Under the pieces are notes generated by a model. That model did not search any database. It worked only from the letters and a program-made list of their open reading frames with translations, and was not told the origin of the DNA. This document shows, one piece after another, positions 30,724-42,047 of a DNA stretch of 64,000 bases. Location of the stretch: contig JBHGNT010000021.1 in assembly GCA_043228905.1 (NCBI GenBank), positions 7,750,001 through 7,814,000 of the forward strand, read 5' to 3'. The stretch is from Azolla caroliniana (lineage: Eukaryota > Polypodiophyta). Every line of letters starts with the position of its first letter. Position 1 is the first letter of the stretch. The position numbers were made by a program, and so were the translations under genes.

Positions 30724-32280
30724 TTACAGTAGATCCACTTCTCCATCAAACACTTTTTCTCTAACAAAGTGATAATGCACTTCAATGTGCTTTGTTCTTG
30801 CATGGAACACTAGGTTTTTTGCCAGCTGAATGTTGCTCATATTGTCACACCAAATTGTGACAACACCATCTATATATTCTCCCAAATCAGAAAGCAACCT
30901 TCTGATCCATACCTCTTCACAGGTAGCTATTGCAACCCCTCTATACTCAGCTTCAGTACTTGACAATGCAACAATAGCTTGTTTCTTGCTACTCCATGAA
31001 ATAGTTGCACTTCCCAATGTAAACATATATCCACTTGTGGATCTTCTGTCAATTTGGCTTCCAGCCCAATCAACATATGTATATCCTTCCAGCTTTATGT
31101 CCAGATCAACCCTATAAAACAATCCATAATTTTGAGTAGCTTTTACATACCTCAAAATTCTTCTTATGTAGTCCAAATGTGGCTTTGTTGGCTGTTGCAT
31201 AAACTGGCTGACTAATCCAACAACATAACTCAAATAAGGTCTTGTTATGGTCAAATATGTGAGGCTGCCCACCATAGACCTGTACATGTTTACATCTTGT
31301 ATTTTGGATCCCAAATTAGCCCTCAATTTGCAGTTCTTATCTAGTGGTATACCAATAGGTTTGCATCCAAGCATACCATACTTCTTCAACGTAGTTGTTG
31401 CATACGATTTTTGCAACATATATATACCACTTTCAGATCTGATCATCTCCATGCCAAGAAAGTATCTCAAATCTCCCAAATCCTTCATCTGAAATTGCAT
31501 TTCCAGATTTTTCTTCAACTTACTTATCTCTTCCATAGAATCACCTCGAATGATTAGATAATCAACATATATCAAGATCACAACAATGGAATCATTTATC
31601 TTCTTTACATATAATGATGGAGCAATCCTTGACATTTTGAAAGCAATTTTTTTCAGAGATTCTGAAAGTTCCTTGTGCCATGCTCTTGATGCTTGTTTCA
31701 GTCCATAGAGAGCCTTTTTCAGCCTACAAGCATCATCCATTTGATTTCTTTCTTCTACTACAAGCATTGAAACTAGATCTGGAAAACCTGGGATGCTATC
31801 CCTTGTGAGAATAGATGTTTTGAAGCTTTTATATTTAGGTCCTAAACCTCTTAAGCATATTTCCACCTTATCATCATCATCTACCTTCACATTGATAGAA
31901 GCAAGTGATTCACATATGCTCTTTATTTTCAGAGCATATTCATTTACTCACATCTTACCTTTTTCCAAGGTATTTAGCTCAATCTTCAACTGAAGCTTTC
32001 TTGCCTTTGTATTCACTGCAAACAGTTTTACTAAACTGTCCCAAGCTTCTTTTGGAAGCATAACATCATGTATGTGTCCAAGCATCGAATATGAGATGCT
32101 AAGTGACAACCAATGCAATACCTTTCTTGCCCCTTGCTTCCATTCCTTAAATGCTTTAATCTATGCAACAGATGCATTTTCTTCAGGGATCTTTGGAGCC
32201 TCTTGTAGGTCTCCTTCAATATAATCCCAGTATCCTTTCCCCATAAGGAAGTTTGTCATTTTGAATTTCCACGTCGGGAA
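30724..32280 (-). pseudogene. Copia J gag fused to RT-RNase H
   Basis: Gag (UBN2 type) from about 32280 has stops near 32160 and 31950. The open 388-codon frame 31890-30724 contains gag C-terminus (GLGPKYKSFKTSIL) joined at ERNQMDD directly to the RT thumb side (CRLKKALYGLKQASRAWH), then YVDYL (catalytic YVDD changed to YVDY, so dead) and a well-kept RNase H (DWAGSQIDRRSTSGY, SSTEAEYRG, CDNMSNIQLA, RTKHIEVHYHFVRE). The junction removes protease, integrase and the RT N-terminus. Confidence 0.85.
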
Positions 32281-32459
32281 TTGTTTTTATCCAGTTTTTC
32301 TGTAACTATTTGGCTTGCATTCTCTGCAACCATTTTCTCTTTCAATTAGGGTTAACTTCACATACAACTCTCTCTGGTTCAGATCAACAACCAGAAACAA
32401 ACTTCTCAGATCTCTATACTGCTCTAATCTTCTTTACGAGCAACTCGGCTTTGATACCA

Positions 32460-32845
32460 TGTTACGAAGGCACTACGGCTCTTCTGTGTGCACAATGGAT
32501 CGTGATGTGTTGGATCGTTTAGTGCTCAAGACAGAAAGGGAGGGGGAAAGAGACTTACCTCTGCATAGTCCAAAAGCTTCTAATTCATTACACGTAGAGC
32601 TCAACTTGCCCTCGTTAGTTTTTCTGTTCTCTAACTACATCTACACTACTCTCACTCTTCTACACTTCTACTTTTCTACTTACTTTTTACCTAAGTTATA
32701 AGTGACTTATATATACAGCTAATTAGCTGTCTGTAGCTAAATAGTTGTTTCACCTTTATGCCCACTAGTAGCTAATTAGCTAATAGCTACTATGGCTTAT
32801 TTCTCAATAAGCATCACATACCTTTGTTGAGCTTGCTTCCCAACA
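32460..32845 (-). repeat. 5' LTR of copia J
   Basis: TGTTACGAAGG ... TCCCAACA on the plus strand. On the minus strand it is followed at 32459 by the initiator-Met primer site. Confidence 0.92.
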
Positions 32846-32999
32846 CTTCGGTCAGCTTGGCTTCCTTTATTTTCTCATCTCCCCCCTTGGTTCTTTCTTC
32901 CTCTCTGGCTCCTTGTTCGGTGCCATCCGTTCCCGTTCTTGTTCTCCCCCTTGACTGCGGCACATCGAGATGTTGAATGCCGAACATCTCCGAAAAATG

Positions 33000-33989
33000 C
33001 TACAACTTGTTCGATCCGAGCGGCTTGGTGAAGATGTCGGCAACCTGCCAATCTGTGTGAACATACCGAAGTTCAACTTCACCGCGCAGGACCTTCTCAC
33101 GAACAAAGTGATAATGCACTTCTATGTGCTTTGTCCGAGCATGGAATACAGGGTTCTTGGCGAGCTGTATGCTGCTTATGTTGTCACAATAAATTAGGAT
33201 CGGGGTTGGCACCTCGATTCGGAGGTCTCGCAGTAGTCGCCGAAGCCAGATGGCTTCACAGGTGGCAATGGTAGCGCCCTGGTATTCAGCCTCAGTGCTC
33301 AACAGAGCCATTGTTGGCAATTTTTTGCTGCTCCACACAACAGCCGCGCTACCAAGAGAAAACATGTAACCGGAGGTGGATCGCCGATCCGATGCATCAC
33401 CAACCCAGTTGACATCGGTATACCCGACTAGCTTCCCAGCTATACCGTGTCGGTATAACAGTCCCCGGTCCTTTGTGCCGCTAACATACCGGAGTATCTA
33501 GTGTGCGCACTGAAGGTGCTCGACGGTCGGCTTTTGCATGAACTAGCTGATCACTCCGACTGGGTAATTGATGTTGGGTCGAGTGATTGTCAAGTATATG
33601 AGGCTTCCCACAAGTATATGGGGTCTAGATCACCTCGATCCCAAGAAAATAATGAAAGTCCCCTAGGTCCTTCATTTCAAATGCGTCTGACAACTAGGAC
33701 TTCACTCTGCCGATTTCATCTAGTCCGGGTCTAGTGATGACTAAATCATCAACATATAGAAAGATACAGACTGAACCATCCGAACCTTTCCGGATGAACA
33801 ATGACGAGTTAGACTTTGAGGCCACAAACCCTATCTTACGCAACCGGTGCATGATCTTCGCATTCCAAGCTCGGGGGTCTTGCTTCAGACAGTAAAGCGA
33901 CTTCTTGAGTCGGCATAGTGCTAACTTGTTCATCTCCGATTGGAAACCAGGGGGTTGGATCATGTAGATCCGTTCTTCAAGGTCACCTT
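33000..33989 (-). pseudogene. Copia K RNase H and RT C-terminal half
   Basis: RNase H frame 33365-33000 (SSKKLPTMALLSTEAEYQG, CDNISSIQLAKNP, RTKHIEVHYHFVRE, ADIFTKPLGSNKL) and RT frame 33963-33694 (MIQPPGFQSEMNK, CRLKKSLYCLKQDPRAWN, YVDDLVI). The stretch between them has stops and a deletion. The MITE splits RT at the FLQGDLEE motif. Confidence 0.8.
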
Positions 33990-34342
33990 CATTGTTGTAA
34001 AATACTTAGCATAAAATACACGTACAATACGTATTCTAAGTATTCTATATGTATTCTAACTTTTTTTTTTAATACTTAGAATACGTATTTAATACGTTAA
34101 ATACTTAGAATACGTGTAGAATACTTGTAAAATACATTAAATACTTCTTAAAATTTAATGTTTTTTATTTCAAAATAAAGAAAATATTTTTTGAAATGAT
34201 AAATACTTGTTAAATATGTTGAATACGTAGAATACGTCAAATTTTAAAAAACGGCAATTCTAAAACATAGAATACGTGTAGAATACTTCAGAGTATTCTA
34301 AAACGTACTCTAAACGTAGAATACACGTTTTTTAACAACTGT
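33990..34342. mobile_element. MITE, possibly Mutator-like, with 9-bp target duplication
   Basis: 353 bp, very AT-rich, flanked by GGTCACCTT at 33981-33989 and 34343-34351. Removing it and one repeat restores the copia FLQGDLEE codons. Its ends form an imperfect inverted repeat around GTTGT(N)AAAA. Inside, AATAC/GTATT-type short repeats dominate. There is no ORF. Confidence 0.75.
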
Positions 34343-34351
34343 GGTCACCTT

Positions 34352-34669
34352 GAAGAAACACATTCTTCATGTCCATTTGGTGAAGATGCCATCCCCTTGC
34401 AGCAACAACAGCCAGTACCACATGAACCGTCGTCATCTTCGCTACTGGAGCGAAGGTCTCGTCGTACTTGCTTTCGTGGGTCTGTGCGTATCCCTTTACC
34501 ACTAATCGGCCCTTGTACCGGTTGACCGAACCGTCGGCATTGTACTTCACCTTATATACCCATTTGCAACCGATCAATTGACACTATTGAGGAGGGTCAA
34601 CCAGGTCCCATGTGTCGTTGGCATCAAGTGCCCGCATTTCTTCCTCCATAGTAGCATGCCAATTTGCGT
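34352..34669 (-). pseudogene. Copia K RT N-terminal part
   Basis: Frame 34577-34332: CKWVYKVKYNADGSVNRYKGRL, KGYAQTHESKYDETFAPVAK, GWHLHQMDMKNVFLQGD. A stop at 34578-34580 and the solo LTR interrupt the upstream part. Confidence 0.82.
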
Positions 34670-35363
34670 TGTCGTGCCTTTCGGCTCCGGATCGTTTGCG
34701 TGAGTCGGGTGGGAACCGCCGAGGTTTTGGACTAGGAGGAGGAAGAATTTGAGACTATTATAATTATGAGTAGATTATTAGAAACTTGTGAATCCCACAA
34801 GTATAATGTATTTTATTGATTAATATTTATGTAAGAATATGTATTTAGATTGATAGAGATAGATTATCTTAAACTTCGTGAATCCCACGAGTATATTTTA
34901 TTGATTGTTGGTGTTTTAGGAAAGATATCCAATTTCCCAAATATTTTTCACACACCTATTACATTGTGCTCCCCATCCTTATGTAGTGATGGGAGAGACT
35001 AAGCATAGCTACATGCTTTTTTTCTAATATGTTCATGCACACTAAATATGCATGTGATGCTTTTCTAATCCTTGCTTTTATTTGCTAAATATAGTGCTCA
35101 TGCACGCTAGATGTGCACGAGTCACTTTTTAGTTGCTTGCGTTTTTCTATAAAATATTCACGCACTCTAAAAATACATGATTTACCTTTTAATAAAGGTA
35201 GGCGCAAATAAAGCACTTATAGTTATTAAATCTATTTATAGAACACTAAAGATAAGGTAGCATAATGGTAAAGTTGAGGTTTGGCTACGTGGAGGTACAA
35301 GGTTCAAATCTTGCCCTATGCACGTGATAAATATCTTGATATATTACGAAATACACTACGACA
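34670..35363. repeat. Solo LTR of the element A/D family (694 bp)
   Basis: TGTCG ... CGACA, flanked by the 4-bp duplication GCGT (34666-34669, 35364-35367) inside copia K. Two CTTGTGAATCCCACAAG-type palindromes lie near 34788 and 34866. A tRNA-like module lies at 35251-35320, with A-box TAGCATAATGG (35258-35268) and B-box GGTTCAAATCT (35301-35311). Confidence 0.9.
35251..35320 (+). repeat. tRNA-like module in the solo LTR
   Basis: The A-box fits TGGCNNAGTGG at 9 of 11 and the B-box fits GGTTCGANTCC at 9 of 11; spacing is 43 nt. Only partial acceptor and D-stem pairing remains. Confidence 0.55.
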
Positions 35364-35367
35364 GCGT

Positions 35368-35519
35368 CTTTTGTTGTTGCTGCGTAGCTCTTTGGCTCAC
35401 GCACTTCCACCACCTTAGTCATGTACGCGTAGTGATGCACCATGTACTCATTGTCGATTTACGTACCTCATGACGGTTTTCTTTTGACGGGTTGACCGAC
35501 GTAACTTTTTGTTACCCGG
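35368..35519 (-). pseudogene. Copia K integrase-RT linker remnant
   Basis: Short stretch continuing K upstream of RT; its minus-strand reading resembles the linker before RT in M (YMVHHYAYMTKVVEV). Element B is inserted at 35519/35520 after CCGG. Confidence 0.5.
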
Positions 35520-36612
35520 TGTCGTGTGGTTTTTCACACACGATATGAAAACTAGTAACATAATTATTTAAGATTAACTTAATGTATCGATATGGAAAGA
35601 TAGATGTCTTCAAGAGTTTCATAACTTATTTTAGTACACATGAAATGAATAAACAAGCATCAAGTTATGTGAGTGAGAAGTATGGAGATAAAAGGGAAAA
35701 AACAAAATTGTGAGATATCCCACATACATAGGATAACATTGGATTCCCCAATATATATAGAAAGCCAAAACCTATTCATTATATCAATGTGTGAAGCATA
35801 GAATGTTCAAGGTGACTTGGGCTAAACTGTGTGGATGAATAACTCAAATGATTTTGGGTCACCATGTACGACTCGGTCGGGATGCGCGTGTGTGCGGGCG
35901 CGCGCGGATGCGTACAATGCGTGGTTGGGACGCGCGCGTGTGGACGTGTCTACGGTTTGGTTGCAACGCACATACGGATTGCGCATGGGCTAAACTTTAT
36001 GGATGATTAGGTCATTTGACCGAATTATACAAACGGTCGCATGCAACTAATAGCCAAGGCCATGCAACTAAAAGTAAAAGGCATGCAACTAAAAATGGAA
36101 GCTTGCAATTAAAAGTAAAGGCTTGCAACTAAAAATAGAAGCATGCAACTAAAAGCGGACATGCAAAGTAACATTGGGACGGGGGATCAACAAAGAGCTC
36201 AATATAAGTTCCATTTTTTCCCTCTACTTTTTTTCCCCCCTTTCTTCTTCTCTCTCCCATTCCTTGAGAAAGAAATCTCTCTCTCATATTGATATCAGAC
36301 CACTCCTTCCATGGTTGTTGGCTCCTTCCTTTCAAGAATAATCTCTCTTATTCATATCAGACAACTCCTTACATGGCTGTTGGCTCCTTTTGTTTTTAAG
36401 AATGATCTTTTATATTCATATCCAATCCATTGTAACATGATTCTAAGTTTATAAAGAATCAATTTCTTTTGCAATAAACAAATGTTTCCTCTCATCTACT
36501 TGTCTTATATGTGAATCTTGCTTGTGTTGTGTGTGTGCGTACTAATTCCTTCCAGTCCATAACCCCGACAGTTCCTCTCATGATCCGCATATAGTCACGG
36601 ATTCTCACGACA
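35520..36612 (+). repeat. 5' LTR of B (1093 bp)
   Basis: TGTCGTGTGG ... CTCACGACA. It contains the palindrome TGTGAGATATCCCACA (near 35710), a GC-rich alternating CG/TG minisatellite (35875-35970) and about six 20-23-bp tandem repeats around CATGCAACTAAAA (36037-36170). Confidence 0.9.
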
Positions 36613-36666
36613 TAATTAAGTGGTCAACTCAACGTGAAAGAGGCGGTAGGGAGGATCTCAAGTACA

Positions 36667-38853
36667 ATGATGGCTTTGACAAGCGGATCTCAAGGAGAGG
36701 AATTAACGAAAGGTATGGTGTCCGTAGTGGAATACATGCTAAAGGTGAGAGATCGAGAAGCTTTAATCGACAAAGTTGTTGATCGTACGGTCGAGATAAC
36801 TGGACAATTCGGTGGCAAGAACATCACGAATTTTCTTGCTACCTATCAGAATGAGATGCAGTAGAGGGATGTCAACGATCTCAAACAAAGTTCTAGCTTC
36901 AAACGTGTGGTGGAACCAGGGATCCGCGAGCTTGTCATGGAGATCCAAAACGAGCACACAACTTGGGTGGAGTTCGAAAATGCGCTTCTCGCTCAATACA
37001 TGCTTGAAGACGCATCACGGATGACTCGACATACGCTAATGACGTGGATTGAGAAGAAAGGGAAGAATATGTGTGCGTCTGGAGTATATGCCAAATTTGA
37101 AAAGAAGTACAACCGACTTCCGAGTGTTGATCAACGAGTTCTCGATGGAGATAAAGTCCTACTATTCGTAAAGGCAGTGGATGCGAAAGACCGACGAGAA
37201 TTGGGCAACTTTTTGGAGGAAGAAACACAACCAAATAGTTTGGTAGCGAATTGGGCGACAGTGAAGAAGGCTTGTAGCCTTCTTGATAAGCGTCGAGAAT
37301 GGCAAGAGGAAACTGATATGGAGAATCCACAATCGTGGAGGAGGAAGGCACCTATGACGATCGAGCCTAGCAAGCTGATCAACAATTTCGACAAGAAAGC
37401 GATGGAAGAATCCATAATCGAAGAGCTCTCCAAGAAGTTTGAAGTGGTATGGTTGGCCAACTTAGGTCGACGCGGGCCCAAGGGAAAAGAAGTGTATAGA
37501 TGTGTGTGGTGCGACAGCTTCAAGCACTCGCGAAGGGAGTGCACTGACTTGCAAGACGCGATTCGCAAGAATGTTGTCTATTTGGATGGCAACATGATTC
37601 ATTCCAGCGAAACTCGGAAGCCACTACGAGTGAACTTTGGAAGAGGCAGGCTGAAAAAGATCATGGACGAGGAAGATGGAAGGCATGTAGAAGCCATGCA
37701 TTATGCCGCATCGGCCGGGATACGAGTTGGAAGAGAGAATCTAAAGATGATCAAGCTGGGAGCTGGGTTTTGGCCAATGGTATTTGAGTGCGAAAAGAAA
37801 GGCAAAATAGATTTGGAGGATCTACAACTTGCTGATCGGAATGTGCGACGAGTTACCGGATGGTCAGATCCAGTCGACGATAACACGAGCTTTGCGGAGG
37901 TTGTCTGAGACAACTATAAAGCTCTTGTCGAAGAGAAGAGGAAAAGAACTAGTGAAGAAGATGACACATCAAAGCTTCACAATACGAGAAATGCAGGGAA
38001 AGAAGGACAAGCCCAACCTATGCCACAAAAAGAGATAGGAGAAACAAGCATGAAGCCCGGTGGATCGGGCCAACCTTCTCAGATGGAAGTCGATGAATCT
38101 GTGAAGAAAGGAAAAGAACGAGCAACGCCAACTTACAAGCTAAGATCGGAGATAGAACAAACAACCGACTTGCGGAAGGTCCTTGAGGAGAAGGTTTTAG
38201 ACAGTCATGTCGACCTTATTTTGAGAGAGCTACTTGGGATCACTAAGAAGGAGTTCCACAATACTATCATGGACTTGATTAAGCAGAAGCGGCAACAAGC
38301 AGATGAAGAGGAGGTGAAAACAAGTGTCATAACTATGAAAAGATTGGAAGAGGAGAAAGAAGAAGAAGTGATGGCAGACAACCATTACTCTTGGCCTCAT
38401 TGGGCAAGAGCGACAACGGAGACGCCGGTGAAGATCAGGGAGAAGAAAGAGACCGTGGTAGCTTTGATTGACAATGGTTGGGAGATCAACCTCATGTCGA
38501 CCGAGTTCTACAAGAAAGGAAGATGGCCAATTAACACAAACCACGGATGGAAGATACGAGCGGCAATGAAGGCCACGAAAGACTTGTACGGAGCTTGCCC
38601 CAATGTTAAAGTCACGATCGGGGATGTGGAGATGGATCAACACTTCTTCGTGCAAGACTCAGCTTCACATCTTGTCATCCTAGGACAACCATATATCACA
38701 TCATCCTGGATGGAGACTAAGGTGTTAGATAATGGAGCAGCCTTCGCGCGAGTCAAGAGCCTTCATAGTCAAAGATCTGTTCAATTCCTTACGGTGCGGG
38801 CTAATAACGAATGAAAGCGAGATAGCCTTGGAGGCAAATCCTTGGATGTTTAG
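36667..38853 (+). pseudogene. B gag-protease, with stops
   Basis: One frame from ATG 36667 with in-frame stops at 36862 (TAG), 37906 (TGA), 38812 (TGA) and the natural end at 38851. Gag core resembles C (RVDREALIDKVVDR, QNEMQ..RDVNDLKQ), CCHC knuckle CVWCDSFKHSRREC near 37500, then a retropepsin with LIDNGWEINLMS, where the active-site triplet is Asp-Asn-Gly. The end at GGATGTTTAGAG is a mutated form of the family frameshift site. Confidence 0.82.
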
Positions 38854-39734
38854 AGCGGACTATTGAAGCGTGGGGCACAAATAGTCCGAGCAATCATAAG
38901 TCCCCACAACGAGGCAAAATAAGTGGATTGCAAGGAGAAGCAACATGTGTCACACCTAGTGGCGCATGTAAACTAACACTACTAAACAAGAAGTACAAGC
39001 GTCGGATACAAGACTTCGAGAAGGCGCTGAAAGAAGAAAGCATAATAGGAGAAGAAGAATTCGTAACTCATATTCTAGAGGAAGCCTCATTTAACGACAC
39101 CATCGGCGAAATCGAGGAAGTCGTGGACTTGAGCTATCCTCACAATCGACACGAGATTTCGGTTAACTCCGTCAACATGTACGCTATCATCGATGAATAT
39201 CATCGAGGCATCTTGATGGAGGAAGCTGAAGTCAACACAAAATATAAAATGGTGGATAGAAAGATCAAGCCAGTTGCAGTTCCACTACCGGAAGATAGCT
39301 GGCAAAAGATGAAGGAAGTTTCTAATGATCCAAGCTTAAGGTATCCAAAGGCAATAGGTCATGTCTTCACTAAAGAGACAAAAGGCAAGCTACGAGTTGG
39401 AAAGGAGGATTTCCTCCTCCCTGAAGAGGAGCGAATATTCCACGGAATGTTTGAGAGACATGGGAAAGCCTTCGCCTTCTCCCCACAAGAGATCGGATGT
39501 GCCGATCCGAAGATGATAGAGCCGATGGTGATATTTACGGTGCCGCATGTACCTTGGAACCTCAAGCCAATACCGGTTCCAAGACCTCACATTTCGAAGT
39601 TGATTGAGCTTCTAAAGGAAAAGGTTAGGATGAGAATTCTTGAGCCAGCCAATGCTCCCTACTCCAATAGATGGTTTACGGTGCCGAAGAAGAACGAGTC
39701 CTTACGATTTATTCAAGATCCCCAACCCGTTAAC
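38854..39734 (+). pseudogene. B pol, N-terminal linker and RT fingers
   Basis: Frame -1 to gag-protease, open from 38928: QGEATCVTPSGACKL, EEASFNDTIGEIE, VNMYAIIDEYHRG, EEERIFHGMFERHGKAFAF, VPWNLKPIPVPRPH, NAPYSNRWFTVPKKN, RFIQDPQPVN. Chromovirus Q is inserted directly after the Asn codon; the next codons are at 60837. Confidence 0.82.
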
Positions 39735-40147
39735 TGTCATGATATGGCAAGACTCGAACCCATGACCTTATGCTACATGGGTTGAGCTCTTGACCATTAG
39801 ACCATACATTGTAATATGTAGAATATTATTTTGATTTATGTTTTATTATAGAAAATTGATGTATATTCCAGATTTCTTTGGAACATTCTAGAAACTTCAG
39901 GAGTATTCCTTAGAACACTATAAAAGGAGGCACGAGGCATTATTTCGAACCAAATTGGTTCAACGCCAGTCTTAAGCCTCCTAGCTACTACTGTACATTC
40001 TCTTCACATAATATATATATTTTCTTATCATCTCTCTCTCTCTCCCTCTCACTCACTCTTTCCTTCTCTCGAGAGTTCTCCACCTCTCTTAGTACTAATA
40101 CTTCTTTTAGTACTAATTCCTTCTCTATCTTAGTACTGTTCTTGATA
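39735..40147 (+). repeat. 5' LTR of Q
   Basis: TGTCATGATATGG ... TTGATA (terminal CA mutated to TA). TATAAAAG at 39919; AAATTGGTTCAA at 39952-39963. tRNA-like module on the minus strand: B-box complement 39750-39760, A-box complement 39794-39804 (TGGTCTAATGG), 44 nt apart. Confidence 0.9.
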
Positions 40148-40149
40148 GT

Positions 40150-40161
40150 TTGAACCGATTT
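40150..40161 (+). promoter_or_regulatory. Self-complementary primer site of Q
   Basis: TTGAACCGATTT pairs with 39952-39963 over 12 bp with one G-U wobble, and perfectly with the matching block of the 3' LTR. Confidence 0.6.
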
Positions 40162-40242
40162 CTGGTCGATCTTCGTTTCCTCCTCTTCGTTTCCTCATTT
40201 TCCTTTTATCTTCTTATTAATCCTCTTATCCTCCCTAGTAAA

Positions 40243-40972
40243 ATGGAAACTGTTAGCGCTCAGGAATACCAATCTGTTTTCTCGGAGCTCCAGTGCTTAA
40301 AAGAGAAATTTGTAGCACTAGAACAAGAAAATCATCGCTTGTTGGGGGATCTTCAACAAATAGCACTGGAAAAACAACAACACGGGGAGCTGACGTTACA
40401 TGTACAACAACTTGAAGCAACTATATTGTATCACTACAACAACAAGGATCAAGCACTCAAGGGATTCACAAAGAACCCAAGATCGGTCTTCCTGCAAAAT
40501 TTGATGGGACCCGATTACAGTTTAGAGGTTTTCTGATTCAGGTACGTTTAGTGATTCAAATGCATCGTTCTCGATATCCCACCGATGCATCACGAGTGGG
40601 ACTAGTAGGCACTCTCCTTAGTGGCTCAGCGTTAGCATGGTTTGCTCCATTGTTGCAAAAGGATTCTCCATTATTAAACAGTTTTGAAGAATTTATAAGT
40701 GAGTTTAAGGCCTATTTTGGAGATACTGACAACATAAGGACTGCAATCAACAAAATCCGGCGATTACGCCAAGGTGATTGTCCAGCTTCCACATACGCTG
40801 CAGATTTCCGCCTACTCGCTGCCGATATCCCTTGGGATGATCACGCATTGATGGAGCAATTCCGTTATGGCTTACGCAATGATGTCTCTCAGAAAACTCT
40901 CGTGTCTTGCCCTTGTAGTAGTCGTCGATGGTCGTCCCATTGCCTCAGGAAATATCATAGAAGAGTCAGAGC
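40243..40972 (+). pseudogene. Q gag, internally deleted into protease
   Basis: Start METVSAQEYQSVFSELQ as in P, coiled coil, a frameshift near 40430, then the gag core (40551-40890). At GLRNDV the sequence jumps straight to protease (SLRKL.., VVVDGRPIASGNIIEESEP), losing the CCHC knuckle, the frameshift site and the protease active Asp. The junction sits in a shared TCTCTCAG. D follows after the TSD CCGT. Confidence 0.82.
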
Positions 40973-40976
40973 CCGT

Positions 40977-41379
40977 TGTCGTGCCTTTCGGCTCCGGATC
41001 GTTGCGTGAGTCGGGTGGGAACCGCCGAGGTTTTGGACTAGGAGGAGGAAGAATTTGAGGCTAATCTAGTTATGAATATGAATAGATTATAAGAAAGAGA
41101 TATAGAAACTTGTGAATCCCACAAGTATAATTGTTTTAGTTTATCTAAATCGTAGTAATAAATTGAAATAATTTAGAATAGATTAGAGTAGATTGAGAAA
41201 AGAGATCAAACCTTGTGAATCCCACAAGTATTACATTAATCAATATTTATGTAAGAATATGAATTTAGATTGAAAGAGATAGATTATCTTAAACTTCGTG
41301 AATCCCACGAGTATATTTTATTGATTGTTGGTGTGTGAGAAATATTTGGGAAATTGGATATATTTCCTAAAACCAACTG
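40977..41379 (-). repeat. Extra truncated LTR with inverted end (element D)
   Basis: It begins like an LTR (TGTCGTGCC), with three CTTGTGAATCCCACAAG-type palindromes, but its last ~45 bp (about 41334-41376) are the inverted copy of the LTR segment that normally follows. The full LTR starts right after it. This suggests a rearranged tandem LTR. Confidence 0.7.
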
Positions 41380-42047
41380 TGTCGTGCCTTTCGGCTCCGG
41401 ATCGTTTGCGTGAGTCGGGTGGGAACCACCGGGGTTTTGGACTAGGAGGAGGAAGAATTTGAGACTATTATAATTATGAGTAGATTATTAGAAACTTGTG
41501 AATCCCACAAGTATATTTTATTGATTGTTGGTGTTTTAGGAAATATATCCAATTTCCCAAATATTTTTCACACACCTATTACATTGTGCTCCCCATCCTT
41601 ATGTAGTGATGGGAGAGACTAAGCATAGCTACATACTTTTTTTTCTAATATGTTCATGCACACTAAATATGCATGTGATGCTTTTCTAATCCTTGCTTTT
41701 ATTTGCTAAATATAGTGCTCATGCACGCTAGATGTGCATGAGTCACTTTTTAGTCGCTTGCGTTTTTCTATAAAATATTCACGCACTCTAAAAATACATG
41801 ATTTACCTTTTAATAAAGGTAGGTGCAAATAAAGCACTTATAGTTATTAAATCTATTTATAGAACACTAAAGATAAGGTAGCATAATGGTGAAGTTGAAG
41901 TTTGGCTACGTGGAGGTACAAGGTTTAAATCTTGCCCTATTTATTGGTGATAAATATCTTAATATTCTTATTTTATTCATTTATATGTAATTAAATCGGT
42001 TATATTATTTTTACTTTTTCACGTAGTGTACGAAATACACTACGACA
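41380..42047 (-). repeat. 3' LTR of D (668 bp)
   Basis: TGTCG ... CGACA; identical by eye to 43668-44335. A tRNA-like module is at 41872-41940 on the plus strand, antisense to the element. Confidence 0.9.

Larger units (their letters stand above)
30168..32845 (-). mobile_element. Copia element J, deletion derivative
   Basis: LTRs 32845-32460 (5') and 30553-30168 (3'), 386 bp each, about 5% different by eye. The primer site TGGTATCAAAGC lies directly inside the 5' LTR and the purine tract GAGGGGGAG inside the 3' LTR. Target duplication CTTCG at 30163-30167 and 32846-32850. The internal region is only 1.9 kb because protease, integrase and RT fingers are missing. Confidence 0.92.
29412..35519 (-). 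mobile_element. Copia element K (heavily interrupted)
   Basis: Minus strand: integrase-RT linker, RT, RNase H, purine tract (GAGGGGGAC) at about 29654, 3' LTR 29653-29412. It is interrupted by J, a MITE, a solo LTR and B. Its upstream half lies beyond B, outside the window. Confidence 0.75.
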
